Under the pieces are notes generated by a model. That model had not been told where the DNA came from. It worked only from the letters and a program-made list of their open reading frames with translations, and searched no databases. 64,000 nt of DNA from UBA961 sp049426725 (GTDB lineage: Bacteria; Bacteroidota; Ignavibacteria; Kapaibacteriales; UBA961), in assembly GCA_049426725.1 (NCBI GenBank), contig JBMSYN010000002.1, positions 115,681-179,680 of the forward strand, given 5' to 3'. A program made the position numbers and the translations under genes. Shown here one piece after another: positions 46,352 to 55,014 of this stretch (within the stretch, counting starts at the first letter, position 1; the number at the start of each line of letters is the position of its first letter).

Positions 46352-47011
46352 TCATGACAATATTGTAAGCTTATAGCCAATGCCATGTATATTCATAATC
46401 TGTATATTCTCATCGGATTGCAAGTATTTACGGAGTTTTCCGATATAGACATCCATGCTTCTTCCATTATGATATGAGTCCTCTCCCCAAATGATGGATA
46501 ATGCATCATTTTTGTTTACCGGCTGATTTAAGCGATTTGCCAGAAATTTGAGTAGTTCGGCTTCTTTTGTAGTAAGTATGCGAACATCACTTTGGTTGGA
46601 TAATGTTCTTCGCTCATAATCAAAACGATATTTCCCAATTTGGATGATTCCGGATTGCACCTGATTTCGAAAATGCCGGGTGATTGCACGGATTTTCAAT
46701 TGTAGTTCTTCATCGCTGATTGATTCGTCAATGATATCATCCACCCCGGATTGCAACATGAGAATTCGGTTTTTTTCATCACATGCTGAAGTGAGTACAA
46801 TCAGTGATTGGTAGGAAATTGCACCCAATTTTTCCTTCGCAAATGAGGAATTTGGTGTCTTTGTATGCCAAATCAATACATCATAAGATTGCCGGTGAAT
46901 TGCTGCTGATGAAATCTCTTGCTCTGAACAAGGAATTGTCTCCCAGTCATGAGATTGAATTCCAAGTGGAATCTCATTGGAATCGGAGGAAATGAAGAGA
47001 ATTCGTATCAT
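46352..47011 (-). CDS. OmpR-type regulator with degenerate receiver domain
   Basis: Starting at ATG 47011 gives 219 residues. Residues 120-219 are a winged-helix DNA-binding domain of the OmpR/PhoB class (LTTKEAELLKFLA, then RSMDVYIGKLRKYL and GIGYKL), fully preserved. The N-terminal 115 residues have receiver topology but lack its chemistry: the acidic pair is ISSDS, histidine 49 stands where the phospho-accepting aspartate belongs, and the switch lysine is glutamate (IIDES). No histidine kinase is adjacent. It probably works without phosphorylation. It lies directly upstream of pckA on the same strand, with the pckA promoter between. Confidence 0.88.
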   Translation of the reverse strand: MIRILFISSDSNEIPLGIQSHDWETIPCSEQEISSAAIHRQSYDVLIWHTKTPNSSFAKEKLGAISYQSLIVLTSACDEKNRILMLQSGVDDIIDESISDEELQLKIRAITRHFRNQVQSGIIQIGKYRFDYERRTLSNQSDVRILTTKEAELLKFLANRLNQPVNKNDALSIIWGEDSYHNGRSMDVYIGKLRKYLQSDENIQIMNIHGIGYKLTILS

Positions 47012-47112
47012 TGAACGCAATTGTTATGTCTTTAACATCAACTAGATAAAAGGATGAGATGGAAGGGTTGATGTATAAACACGCTATTCCATTTTTTGTT
47101 ACAGGTTAGCAT

Positions 47113-47469
47113 ATGGCTGCATTTTCTTTGGCGGAGCAGGCTGCATCACAACAATTAGCAGCATATAATAATAGAGACATTGAGGCATTTCTTCAATGCT
47201 ATGCCGATGATGTTGAATTGTGTCATTTAGCTTCAGGTGAGGTTTTTTGCAAGGGCACATTTGAAATGCGTGCCATTTATGGCGCAATGTTCAATAGATG
47301 TCCTGATTTATATTGCAAATTGGTAAAGCGCATCGTCTGCGGCAATATCGCAATTGATGAAGAACATGTGACAGGTCAAGTTCATGGTAAAGTCATTCAT
47401 GCTACTGCAATCTATGAGGTGAATGATGCGGGATTGATAATCAAGGCGTGGTTTGTGAGAAGTGAATAA
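47113..47469 (+). CDS. NTF2-like/SnoaL-like small protein
   Basis: A 118-residue protein of the NTF2-like fold. AAYNNRDIEAFLQCYADDVEL is the usual opening helix pair and strand (residues 16-36), then GTFEMRAIYGAMFNRCPDL and a closing sheet with HATAIYEVNDAGLIIKAWF. These folds bind small hydrophobic ligands or serve as enzymes or scaffolds; no catalytic residues can be assigned. It is monocistronic, divergent from the OmpR-type regulator and convergent with rplY. Confidence 0.8.
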   Translation: MAAFSLAEQAASQQLAAYNNRDIEAFLQCYADDVELCHLASGEVFCKGTFEMRAIYGAMFNRCPDLYCKLVKRIVCGNIAIDEEHVTGQVHGKVIHATAIYEVNDAGLIIKAWFVRSE

Positions 47470-47500
47470 AAAAAGCCGCCAATGGGATCATTGACGGCTT
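47468..47500 (-). terminator. Rho-independent terminator after rplY
   Basis: On the minus strand AAGCCGTCAATG/CATTGGCGGCTT-type stem with one mismatch and a four-base loop, followed by seven T. It lies 24 bases after the rplY stop and also separates the convergent NTF2-like gene. Confidence 0.8.
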
Positions 47501-47523
47501 GCAAATTCTGTGAAGGACAACAA

Positions 47524-48099
47524 TTATTTTTGTTCGCCTTCTGTTGCTTTTCTTCTTGGTGCTGAGATAGCAACAATTGTTGCATCTCCACTGATATTGA
47601 TTTTGATACCGGTGAAAGAAAGATCGCGTACATGCAATGATTGACCAATCTTAAGTTCGGTGATGTCAACATCCAAATGTTGTGGAAGATCTTTTGGAAG
47701 ACATGTCACATTCAATTTGTGGAGAATATGTTCCAATACACCACCCTCTCTAATACCAACGCTTTGTCCAACTATCTTGACAGGAACATTGAAATCAACT
47801 GCTTTGTCATTAGAAACACCAAAGAGATCAAAATGAACGATTGCATCTGTCACTGGGTCGAAAGTGATGTCTTTCAACATGCATGAAAGCGGTGCATCTG
47901 AACCTTCGATTTCAAGATTGATGATTTTGGCATCAGCGGTATAAACGATAGGGCGCATATTGAGAGGATGTACCGCAATCGGAATTGGCTCTACGCCATT
48001 TCGATAATAGACACCTGTCACCATGCCGCTATTGCGGACTGCTTTCGCAGCTTTCTTGCCGGTGCTTCTCTTTTCTGCTTTGAGAGCTATTTCACTCAT
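47524..48099 (-). CDS. rplY: 50S ribosomal protein L25 (Ctc type)
   Basis: A 191-residue L25/TL5/Ctc family protein that binds 5S rRNA in the large subunit. The N-terminal L25 domain runs over residues 1-92 (KAEKRSTGKKAAKAVRNSG, then FDPVTDAIVHFD), followed by the beta-rich C-terminal TL5 domain (ISGDATIVAISAP). The two-domain form is common outside the gamma-proteobacteria. It follows prs by 35 bases, a conserved pairing in many bacteria, and ends in a terminator. Confidence 0.95.
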   Translation of the reverse strand: MSEIALKAEKRSTGKKAAKAVRNSGMVTGVYYRNGVEPIPIAVHPLNMRPIVYTADAKIINLEIEGSDAPLSCMLKDITFDPVTDAIVHFDLFGVSNDKAVDFNVPVKIVGQSVGIREGGVLEHILHKLNVTCLPKDLPQHLDVDITELKIGQSLHVRDLSFTGIKINISGDATIVAISAPRRKATEGEQK

Positions 48100-48134
48100 C
48101 TTGTAATCTCCGATGAATTCTACTTTTTTTATTG

Positions 48135-49073
48135 TTATCGTATAATATCGAACAATGAACTGATCGAGGCATTATTATGTGTTCTCTCGATCGCTTCGCC
48201 GAATAATTCTGCAACAGATACAGTCACTATCTTTTCCGATTCCCAGTGATTGGGAAATGTGTCTGTCACATATACGGTTTTGATTGCATCGCTTTTATTG
48301 ATTTTGTCAATCGCAGAACCGGAAAACACGCCATGCGTGCAAACTCCGGTGATGCTTCTTGCTCCAGCATTGACCAATGCCTCGGAACATTTTACGAATG
48401 TGGTCCCGGTATCAATCAAATCATCTATAACGATGATGTCTTTGCCGGAAACTTCTCCGATGATATTCATGACCTCTGCAACATTGTGAGCAGGTCTACG
48501 CTTGTCAACAACCACCAAATCGGCATCAAGTACTTTTGCATATGTTCTTGCAGTCTTGATTCCACCAACATCAGGTGATGCAATGGCCAATTGATCCGAG
48601 CGCAAGTCAAAGAGCTTTTTTACAAGTACCGTCGAACCATACAAATGATCAAGGGGGATGTCAAAAAATCCTTGAATTTGTGGTGTGTGCAAATCCATCG
48701 TGATGACTCGATCTGCACCGGCTTCAGTTAAAAGATTTGCAATCAGTTTCGCGGTAATTGAAACTCGCGGTTGATCTTTTCTGTCCTGCCTTGCATATGC
48801 AAAGTATGGAATAACAGCTGTGATGCGTTTTGCCGATGCACGCTTTGCTGCATCAATCATGATGAGCAATTCCATAAGATGTTCAGCGGGTGCATTTGTG
48901 GATTGAATGATGAACAAATCATTTCCGCGGATATTGTCCTCATACTTCACCCAAATTTCACCATCGCTGAAATTTCTAATCGTTACAGGCGACAACTCTC
49001 TACCCAGCGAGCGGGCTATATTGTCCGCAAGGGTTTTATTAGATCTGCCGGAAACGATCATCAGATCAGACAT
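48135..49073 (-). CDS. prs: Ribose-phosphate pyrophosphokinase
   Basis: A 312-residue PRPP synthetase that makes phosphoribosyl pyrophosphate from ribose-5-phosphate and ATP for nucleotides, histidine and tryptophan. The start MSDLMIVSGRSN, the flexible-loop segment YARQDRKDQPRVSI, the GGIKTARTYA block, the catalytic KRRPAHN and the PRPP loop DIIVIDDLIDTGTTF are all in place. It starts 72 bases downstream of a terminator for tRNA-Gln and forms an operon with rplY. I found no good TAnnTTTG box before it (nearest is TACCATTG). Confidence 0.96.
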   Translation of the reverse strand: MSDLMIVSGRSNKTLADNIARSLGRELSPVTIRNFSDGEIWVKYEDNIRGNDLFIIQSTNAPAEHLMELLIMIDAAKRASAKRITAVIPYFAYARQDRKDQPRVSITAKLIANLLTEAGADRVITMDLHTPQIQGFFDIPLDHLYGSTVLVKKLFDLRSDQLAIASPDVGGIKTARTYAKVLDADLVVVDKRRPAHNVAEVMNIIGEVSGKDIIVIDDLIDTGTTFVKCSEALVNAGARSITGVCTHGVFSGSAIDKINKSDAIKTVYVTDTFPNHWESEKIVTVSVAELFGEAIERTHNNASISSLFDIIR

Positions 49074-49144
49074 GAGCTATGCCAAGATCATCAATGGTAC
49101 AAGTGCATGGCGATGAACGCCTTTAATTCATGTGCCGTTAGAAA

Positions 49145-49172
49145 AAGCCATAAACCAAACAGTTTATGGCTT
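49145..49172 (-). terminator. Rho-independent terminator after tRNA-Gln
   Basis: Minus-strand perfect 11-base stem AAGCCATAAAC/GTTTATGGCTT with a six-base loop, followed by a short T-run. Confidence 0.88.
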
Positions 49173-49184
49173 CACGGACTTTTG

Positions 49185-49256
<72 letters not shown>

Positions 49257-49284
49257 GTTTGTATTGCAGATGCAAAACAGAATA

Positions 49285-49316
49285 CAAAGATAGGGTGTTT
49301 CAAGATTTCTGGCAAA
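49285..49316 (-). promoter_or_regulatory. Promoter of tRNA-Gln
   Basis: On the minus strand TTTG (49313-49316), exactly 20 bases, TATCTTTG (49285-49292). It lies 28 bases before the tRNA, so the transcript would start about 20 bases upstream. This is the best promoter match in the window. Confidence 0.78.
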
Positions 49317-49338
49317 GAAAAAGTCTGTTTTGTCAGAC
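49317..49338 (-). terminator. Weak terminator after xseA
   Basis: On the minus strand GTCTG/CAGAC with a six-base loop, followed by TTTTTCTTT, 14 bases after the xseA stop. The five-base stem is short. Confidence 0.4.
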
Positions 49339-49351
49339 AAGTTCGAGTCAA

Positions 49352-50524
49352 TCATTCAACTCTGATAGTAGTTTCTCCATGCTCGCGAATCAGTAATAGT
49401 TTCTCCCCCGGGTTGATAGCATCATCAGCTGAAAGGATGTTTTGCTCTCTTTTAATAAGGGCAAATCCTTTTTTCAAAGGAGAAAATGGATGCAAAGCCA
49501 GGCATTGAATTTCTAAAGACTGCAGATGTTTTTGGCTTATCTGTATATTTCTTGCCATAGATCGAGTCATTCTTGCTTCCAGCTCATCTTTTCTCTGTGA
49601 AGCATTACGGATATGTTCGGGTAATCTTCGAAATCCTGGATGTTGTTCACATCTTTGAATGGCATCGCGGAATTTTGACAGGATGAAGCTTGTGGATTTG
49701 CGTAAAGCATCATGTTTTTGTTCCAAGTGATGATATAAATCATCCATTGTTATGGAGCTTACAAGTTCTGCGGCGGCTGTTGGTGTTGCTGCTCGTACAT
49801 CTGCCACGAAATCTGAGATGGTGATGTCTGTCTCATGCCCAACGCCTGAAATGATGGGAATGCTACAATCAGCTATTGCATATGCAACTTCTTCATTATT
49901 GAAAGCCCACAGATCTTCCATGGAGCCACCACCTCTTGCGATGATGATGACTTCGCAGTCTTGAACTTGCAATTCTTTGATTGCATTGATAATGTCTTTT
50001 GGTGCAGCATCACCTTGCACGATTGTTGGCCTTAGAATAACATGAGCGAGTGGATTTCTTCTTTTGAGTGTTGAGAGCATATCTTGCACAGCAGCTCCGG
50101 TAGCTGATGTTGCGATGCCAATAGTGAGGGGAAAGTCCGGTAATTCTGCTTTTCTTTCTGCATCAAACAATCCTTTGGCGGCCAGAAATTTTTTCAATTC
50201 TTCAAAAGCCATGTAGAGATCGCCTGTTCCTAGTGGCATGATGCTATGGCAATCGAGTTGATATTTGCCTTGTGGAGGATAGACAGTGATATTTCCTCTG
50301 GCAATCACTTTCATTCCATCGGTCAATGGGAATTGCAATGGTTTTCCTTTCCACATGACAGCTCCAATTTGAGCATATTCATCTTTGAGGGAGAAATAGC
50401 GATGTCCTGAACTATGTAATTTGAAATTCGAAATTTCACCGACAACAATCACGGACCCTATGCCTTGCTCAAGCAATGATCGAATGTGCATCGTGATTTG
50501 AGAAACCGAAAGTGAACCGTCCAT
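49352..50524 (-). CDS. xseA: Exodeoxyribonuclease VII large subunit
   Basis: A 390-residue large subunit of ExoVII, which degrades single-stranded DNA to short oligonucleotides and needs the small subunit XseB for activity. The N-terminal OB fold is residues 8-95 (GEISNFKLHSSGHRYFSLKD). Then comes the catalytic domain (ATSATGAAVQDMLSTL, IIARGGGSMEDLWAFN, SGVGHETDITISDFVAD with the key aspartates) and a coiled-coil end. Length is a little shorter than the 450 of E. coli. xseB is not adjacent. A TAATTTG box at 50573-50579 on the minus strand could be its promoter. Confidence 0.94.
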   Translation of the reverse strand: MDGSLSVSQITMHIRSLLEQGIGSVIVVGEISNFKLHSSGHRYFSLKDEYAQIGAVMWKGKPLQFPLTDGMKVIARGNITVYPPQGKYQLDCHSIMPLGTGDLYMAFEELKKFLAAKGLFDAERKAELPDFPLTIGIATSATGAAVQDMLSTLKRRNPLAHVILRPTIVQGDAAPKDIINAIKELQVQDCEVIIIARGGGSMEDLWAFNNEEVAYAIADCSIPIISGVGHETDITISDFVADVRAATPTAAAELVSSITMDDLYHHLEQKHDALRKSTSFILSKFRDAIQRCEQHPGFRRLPEHIRNASQRKDELEARMTRSMARNIQISQKHLQSLEIQCLALHPFSPLKKGFALIKREQNILSADDAINPGEKLLLIREHGETTIRVE

Positions 50525-50688
50525 GTTTTATGCCATTGATGGAGTGAGATGAAGAGCTTATCAAACAATTGACAAATTAGAGAATTTCAATACATCTTCA
50601 TGATTGAGTTTTTTTGCGTGTCAGGTCATGTCAAGGTGTTAATTTATCGCACATATCACCACATGTAGCATTCTTTTCAGGTGAATCA

Positions 50689-51867
50689 GTGAGTTTGAAT
50701 CTATCCAAACGCGTAGAATCTGCTCTTGAAGCTCAGACGCTCGCCATTTCAAATACAGCCAAAAAAATGAAGGCTGCAGGAATCGATGTTGTTTCTTTGT
50801 CGGTGGGTGAACCGGATTTTGACACACCACAATGTGCGAAGGATGCAGCAGTGAAAGCTCTTGCTGAGAATTTCACGCATTATACCGATTCCAATGGCAT
50901 TGTTGAGTTGCGTGAGACCATCGCAAAAAAATTCCGTGAAGAAAATGGAATCAAGCAAGCACTTGCATCCAATGTCATTGTTTCGGGTGGGGCAAAACAA
51001 TGTATTTATAATACATTGATGGCATTATGCAATGAGGGAGATGAAGTGATTATTCTTGCTCCTTATTGGGTGAGTTATCCCGCAATTGCGATAATGTGTG
51101 GGGCAAAACCTGTAATTGTCTCCGGTGATTATGAACATGCATATAAAGTTACCCCCGAAGATTTGAAAAATGCAATCACAGCAAATACGAAATGCGTGAT
51201 TTTGAATAGTCCTTCAAATCCTACAGGAATGATGTATACAGAAGAGGAGATTCGTGCATTTGGCGAAGTGATTGCAGAGCATGATTGTTATCTCTTGAGT
51301 GATGAGATTTATGAAAAATTAACCTATGGTGAGATAAAGCATTTCTCTCCGGCTGCAATTCCTGAATTGGCATCAAAGGTCATCACAATCAATGGCGTTT
51401 CAAAAGCGTATGCAATGACAGGTTGGAGGATTGGCTATTTACATGCACCTGATCATGTATTCAGAGAGATTTCCAAAGTGCAAGGGCAAAGCACTTCACA
51501 TCCAAGTTCGATTGCGCAAAGAGCTGCGCTTGCCGCATTGCAAGATGGCGCGGGAGATGTCATTAACATGCATGCTGCATTTGCAAAAAGAAAGTCACTT
51601 GTGTGCGATTTGCTGTCGGGCATTCCTGGATTGAAGTTTCACATTCCAGATGGGGCATTTTATGTCTTCATTTCATTTGATGAGATTGAAGACGATGTTG
51701 ATTTTTGCGCATTCTTACTGGAAGAATTTCATGTTGCACTTGTTCCAGGCGATGCATTTGGTTGCAAAGGAGCATTGCGCATTTCATTTGCAGCATCGGA
51801 AGAAACATTACGCAAAGGCATTGATCGGCTCGCAAAAGGTTTGCAAGCCTATGGGTTGCAATCATGA
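50689..51867 (+). CDS. Aspartate aminotransferase (class I, PLP)
   Basis: Starting at GTG 50689, with AGGTGA just before it, gives 392 residues (MSLNLSKRVES), the usual aspartate aminotransferase Ib start; the frame runs further back to 50614 without support. It transfers the amino group between aspartate and 2-oxoglutarate. GEPDFDTP, NSPSNPTG, SDEIYEKLTY and the PLP-lysine segment GVSKAYAMTGWRIGY are complete. It overlaps the DUF58 gene by four bases (ATGA). A weak promoter (TTTG at 50613, TAATTTA at 50640) may drive both genes. Confidence 0.94.
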   Translation: MSLNLSKRVESALEAQTLAISNTAKKMKAAGIDVVSLSVGEPDFDTPQCAKDAAVKALAENFTHYTDSNGIVELRETIAKKFREENGIKQALASNVIVSGGAKQCIYNTLMALCNEGDEVIILAPYWVSYPAIAIMCGAKPVIVSGDYEHAYKVTPEDLKNAITANTKCVILNSPSNPTGMMYTEEEIRAFGEVIAEHDCYLLSDEIYEKLTYGEIKHFSPAAIPELASKVITINGVSKAYAMTGWRIGYLHAPDHVFREISKVQGQSTSHPSSIAQRAALAALQDGAGDVINMHAAFAKRKSLVCDLLSGIPGLKFHIPDGAFYVFISFDEIEDDVDFCAFLLEEFHVALVPGDAFGCKGALRISFAASEETLRKGIDRLAKGLQAYGLQS

Positions 51868-52757
51868 TAGGCTCGCATAAATATCTTTCTCCTTCGGCGG
51901 TTGCTCAACTTGGTTCCATTGAGATGAAGGCCCGTTTGATTGTGGAAGGTTTTATGTCCGGTATGCATAAATCTCCATATCAGGGATTCAGCGTTGAATT
52001 TGCCGAGCATAGACAATATCATCCCGGTGATGATTTGCGCTATTTGGATTGGAAGATCTTGGGCAAAACGAATCGATATTATATTAAGCAATTCGAAGAA
52101 GAAACAAATTTGCGATGCACGGTTATCATTGATACCAGCGCATCGATGAGTTATGCTTCAAAGGGGAATATCTCCAAGTTTGACTATGCTGCTTGCCTGG
52201 GAGCGGCATTTACATATCTGATGATGAAGCAACATGATGCGGCAGGTTTGGCATTGTATAATGATTCTATCATTTCTTATCTTCCCGCAAAGAAAAAAAC
52301 TTCATATATCGCTGAAATACTGAGAGTCTTGGGCAATGCTGTTCCATCAAATGTTACCGGTACAGCCAAAGCATTGCATGAATTGGTTGAACTCCTACCC
52401 AAGCGTGGACTCGTCATTCTCATCAGTGATTTTTTCGATGAGATGTCTTCAATTGTTCAAGCATTAAAGCATTTTCGTCATGATGGGCATGAAGTTCTTG
52501 CGATTCAAGTATTGGACCCGAGAGAGAAAGATTTTTCTTTTGGACTCGATGCCAATTTTCGTGACATAGAAACCGGCGAGGAATTGATAACTCAACCATA
52601 TCATATTAAAAAGGCTTATGCAGAGGGTTTTGCGATGTTCATGTCGCAATTAAAACATGAGTGTAGAGCTAGGGGAGTTGAATATTTACAAGTAGATACA
52701 AATCAACCCTATGAATTGGCATTGAGGGAATATCTTTACAAGAGATCGCATACATAA
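51864..52757 (+). CDS. DUF58 domain protein
   Basis: A 297-residue DUF58 protein. The family signature FAEHRQYHPGDDLRYLDWK is at residues 48-66. A von Willebrand A-like fold follows, with the metal-binding DTSASM at residues 91-96. In many bacteria DUF58 genes lie with MoxR ATPases and BatABD membrane proteins in stress- or metal-insertion-linked clusters; no moxR or bat gene lies here. The start overlaps the aminotransferase by four bases, so it depends on that gene for expression. The function is not known in detail. Confidence 0.92.
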   Translation: MIGSHKYLSPSAVAQLGSIEMKARLIVEGFMSGMHKSPYQGFSVEFAEHRQYHPGDDLRYLDWKILGKTNRYYIKQFEEETNLRCTVIIDTSASMSYASKGNISKFDYAACLGAAFTYLMMKQHDAAGLALYNDSIISYLPAKKKTSYIAEILRVLGNAVPSNVTGTAKALHELVELLPKRGLVILISDFFDEMSSIVQALKHFRHDGHEVLAIQVLDPREKDFSFGLDANFRDIETGEELITQPYHIKKAYAEGFAMFMSQLKHECRARGVEYLQVDTNQPYELALREYLYKRSHT

Positions 52758-52782
52758 AAAAAGTCCCGCATTTGCGGGACTT
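52755..52782 (-). terminator. Rho-independent terminator of the ECF operon
   Basis: Minus-strand stem AAGTCCCGC/GCGGGACTT around a four-base loop, followed by six T. It lies five bases after the TlpA-like gene and separates the convergent DUF58 gene. Confidence 0.85.
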
Positions 52783-52786
52783 GATA

Positions 52787-53338
52787 TTACTTTCTTTTTA
52801 ATGCTCGTAGTATTGCTGCCTTAAATTCTTCCTTGCTTCTCTGACCCACAATTTTTTCATTGATTGTCCCATCTGGATTGACAATGAATGTCGTGGGGAT
52901 TGCCCCTATTCCATCATAGGCTTCTGCAACTTTATCATTACCGACCAATATGGAATAAGGAATATTCTTCAAGCGAGCAAATTTGCTTACCGTATTGTAT
53001 GCCTGATCATCTCGATCCATCGATATTCCGATAACGATGAGTTCGTCCTCTGAAAACTCCTTGGAGAGCTCAATGATATCAGGAATTTCTTTTCTGCAAG
53101 GTGGACACCAAGTAGCCCAAAAATTCAAAAACATCACTTTACCTGCACCATATTGGAGCAAGTTGAATTGTTTTGAGCCATCCTTCCATGAAAGATCGGC
53201 TGCTTTCCCCTGTGCTGATTTTGTAATCGTTTCCACAGAGAATACTCTGCTAGTGGATGATTGTTGGGCATAGACATTTGCCCCAAATAGTACGATAGAT
53301 GCCAATAAGGCTGATGCCATGCAAAGCAATTGAGTCAT
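52787..53338 (-). CDS. TlpA-like exported thioredoxin
   Basis: A 183-residue exported protein: signal peptide residues 1-24 (ending VYAQ), then a TlpA/ResA-type thioredoxin fold with FWATWCPPC (cysteines 78 and 81) and the cis-proline in IPTTFIV. TlpA-type proteins reduce cysteines in the periplasm, for instance for cytochrome c or copper-centre assembly. Its first base is shared with the last of the anti-sigma gene, so it is the third member of the sigma/anti-sigma operon. A thiol-reductant under ECF control would fit an envelope redox-stress response; that link is inference. Confidence 0.93.
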   Translation of the reverse strand: MTQLLCMASALLASIVLFGANVYAQQSSTSRVFSVETITKSAQGKAADLSWKDGSKQFNLLQYGAGKVMFLNFWATWCPPCRKEIPDIIELSKEFSEDELIVIGISMDRDDQAYNTVSKFARLKNIPYSILVGNDKVAEAYDGIGAIPTTFIVNPDGTINEKIVGQRSKEEFKAAILRALKRK

Positions 53339-54243
53339 TATGTTTCCTCAACATGTAATAATGCCGACAATTGTTCTGTTTTGAGATCGGAAACCATTAC
53401 GCATAAATTGTTTCCAAGTCTCCACAAAACCATTGTGTTTGAAGCTCCGTTTTCTTGTTCCCAGTACCAGTCGGCTTTTTTGACTATTTCCATTGCTCTG
53501 GGATTGACGCTAAGGGTTTGATTATCAACCAATCCCTCCGGTACTTCATAGGCATAAATGATATGATCGCCAACTTTGTAAAAGAATTGAGCAAATTTAA
53601 TGCCTTTCTCTTGTGAAACAACACCACCGATGAGTTCTGCATCGATATTTGGAAAATGTACGGGGTATTTTACGCCATTATTTGCAAAAAATGCAGATAA
53701 TGTTTGCTTGTCAGCTGAAATCTTCTGCATAGTCAAATTACCATCTGTAAAAGCATGGAAAGTGGAATATGCGTCTTTGCAGATATTGTTTGCACCAGAA
53801 TGTACAACAGAAAAATCGCCATTGTTCATGACAAATTTTTGTGATGTGAATGATGGATCGGATACAAACAAATACCCACCCAATGCGATAACCAATGACA
53901 AAGGGATAGCAAATTTCGGACTGAGCACCCCGATTATTGGATCAAGCGCATTCCAAAATGACTCAATAAATGAGTATCCGGATTGAACCGGGATTGCAGG
54001 AGAATGTTCTGCTTTGATTCCATTCATGATCGATGCACGTAGGTCAGCAGGAGCATGTATGTGTAGTGCTTCTTGTTTAGAATGAAGCACGGATTTCATT
54101 GCCGTTTGAATATAAAGTGCTGCGGATAACTCGGGATCATTCTCAAGACGGCTCTGAAGTTCTTGCTTGATGGCATTGTCGATGTGTTCACCATCAGCCA
54201 AAGATGCAAGATACTCTTCGAGTTCTTTTGGGTTTTTCTTCAC
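53338..54243 (-). CDS. Putative membrane anti-sigma factor
   Basis: A 301-residue protein with an N-terminal cytosolic helical region (residues 1-100, beginning LEEYLASLADGEH and including LRASIMNGIKAE), one membrane helix near residues 112-128 (FAIPLSLVIALGGYLFV), and an outer domain of about 170 residues. It lies 42 bases downstream of the ECF sigma gene, the usual place for the matching anti-sigma factor. The HxxxCxxC zinc motif of the ZAS class is absent, so it would be a zinc-free type. The outer domain has no family I recognise. The role rests mostly on position and topology. Confidence 0.75.
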   Translation of the reverse strand: MKKNPKELEEYLASLADGEHIDNAIKQELQSRLENDPELSAALYIQTAMKSVLHSKQEALHIHAPADLRASIMNGIKAEHSPAIPVQSGYSFIESFWNALDPIIGVLSPKFAIPLSLVIALGGYLFVSDPSFTSQKFVMNNGDFSVVHSGANNICKDAYSTFHAFTDGNLTMQKISADKQTLSAFFANNGVKYPVHFPNIDAELIGGVVSQEKGIKFAQFFYKVGDHIIYAYEVPEGLVDNQTLSVNPRAMEIVKKADWYWEQENGASNTMVLWRLGNNLCVMVSDLKTEQLSALLHVEET

Positions 54244-54285
54244 GAGTATTCGTCAAATGTTGATAATAATTATAATAGTAAATGA

Positions 54286-54858
54286 TTATTCGAAGTCTTT
54301 TGTGTCATAACCGCGCTTCTTTGCATAAGCCAACAATTGGGATGCCAACATTTTGCGGGCACGATGCAATCTGGAACGAACTGTGCCGATCGGGCACTCA
54401 ATGATTTCTGCGATTTCTTCATAAGTCATGCCTTCGAGATCGCAAAGAATAATGGCAGTTCTGAATGTTTCAGGCAAAGACTCGAGGGCGGTGGAAACTT
54501 CATCATCAAGAAGGTTGTCGAAGATCTTTTTTTGTAAATCGGTTGAATCTGTTGACTCGCTTCTAATCAGATCATAAAATTCTTCAATGACATCATATTC
54601 CACGATGTCTGGTTCTCTTTTGTCTTTGCGATATTGATTGATATAGGTGTTTTTGAGAATTCTAAACAACCATGCTTTGCAGTTTGTGCCTCTTTCAAAT
54701 TTGTCGAAGAAACGAAAACCTTTCATATAGGTTTCTTGCACAAGATCATGTGCATCTTCTCTGTTTCGGCATAGCCTTACCGCAAAGCTATAAAGCGCGC
54801 TCATGTGTGGAAGTGCTTCACGTTCAAAGTCCGATTGTTTGGCGGCGATTGTATTCAT
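54286..54858 (-). CDS. ECF sigma-70 factor (RpoE family)
   Basis: Starting at ATG 54858 gives 190 residues, the normal ECF length; the frame is open to 55011, but a good promoter lies inside that stretch. Region 2 (YSFAVRLCRNREDAHDLVQETYMKGFR, residues about 20-46, then TNCKAWLFRILKNTYINQYR) and region 4 (LPETFRTAII, then GMTYEEIAEII, GTVRSRLHRARKML) are complete. A spacer of about 50 residues with many acidic residues separates them. This type is common in Chlorobiota and Ignavibacteria in my memory. It controls the anti-sigma and probably the TlpA gene behind it. Confidence 0.93.
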   Translation of the reverse strand: MNTIAAKQSDFEREALPHMSALYSFAVRLCRNREDAHDLVQETYMKGFRFFDKFERGTNCKAWLFRILKNTYINQYRKDKREPDIVEYDVIEEFYDLIRSESTDSTDLQKKIFDNLLDDEVSTALESLPETFRTAIILCDLEGMTYEEIAEIIECPIGTVRSRLHRARKMLASQLLAYAKKRGYDTKDFE

Positions 54859-54890
54859 AGGTGCTTCTGATAATGCCGAAGGATAAGTGC

Positions 54891-54921
54891 CAAAGTTATC
54901 GAACTTTCGCGCTTCCTCAAA
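54891..54921 (-). promoter_or_regulatory. Promoter of the ECF sigma operon
   Basis: On the minus strand TTTG (54918-54921), 19 bases, TAACTTTG (54891-54898). It gives a leader of about 25 bases to the ATG at 54858, and explains why the longer frame is not the gene. Confidence 0.65.
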
Positions 54922-55014
54922 GGGATTGTCAATTATTGTTGCTGCTTCTTTCATGACAAGATTCCGGATTGATTCTGATAATTGTAGACATGTGGAGTGA
55001 TTCTCCATCATGTT

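Noticed and set aside
46204..46386. N-terminal extension of pckA
   Set aside because: It overlaps the pckA promoter and the end of the regulator gene; the family start fits 46203. The start at 46269 remains possible.
54859..55011. 51-codon N-terminal extension of the ECF sigma factor
   Set aside because: A near-perfect promoter lies in it (54891-54921), and the family length fits the start at 54858.
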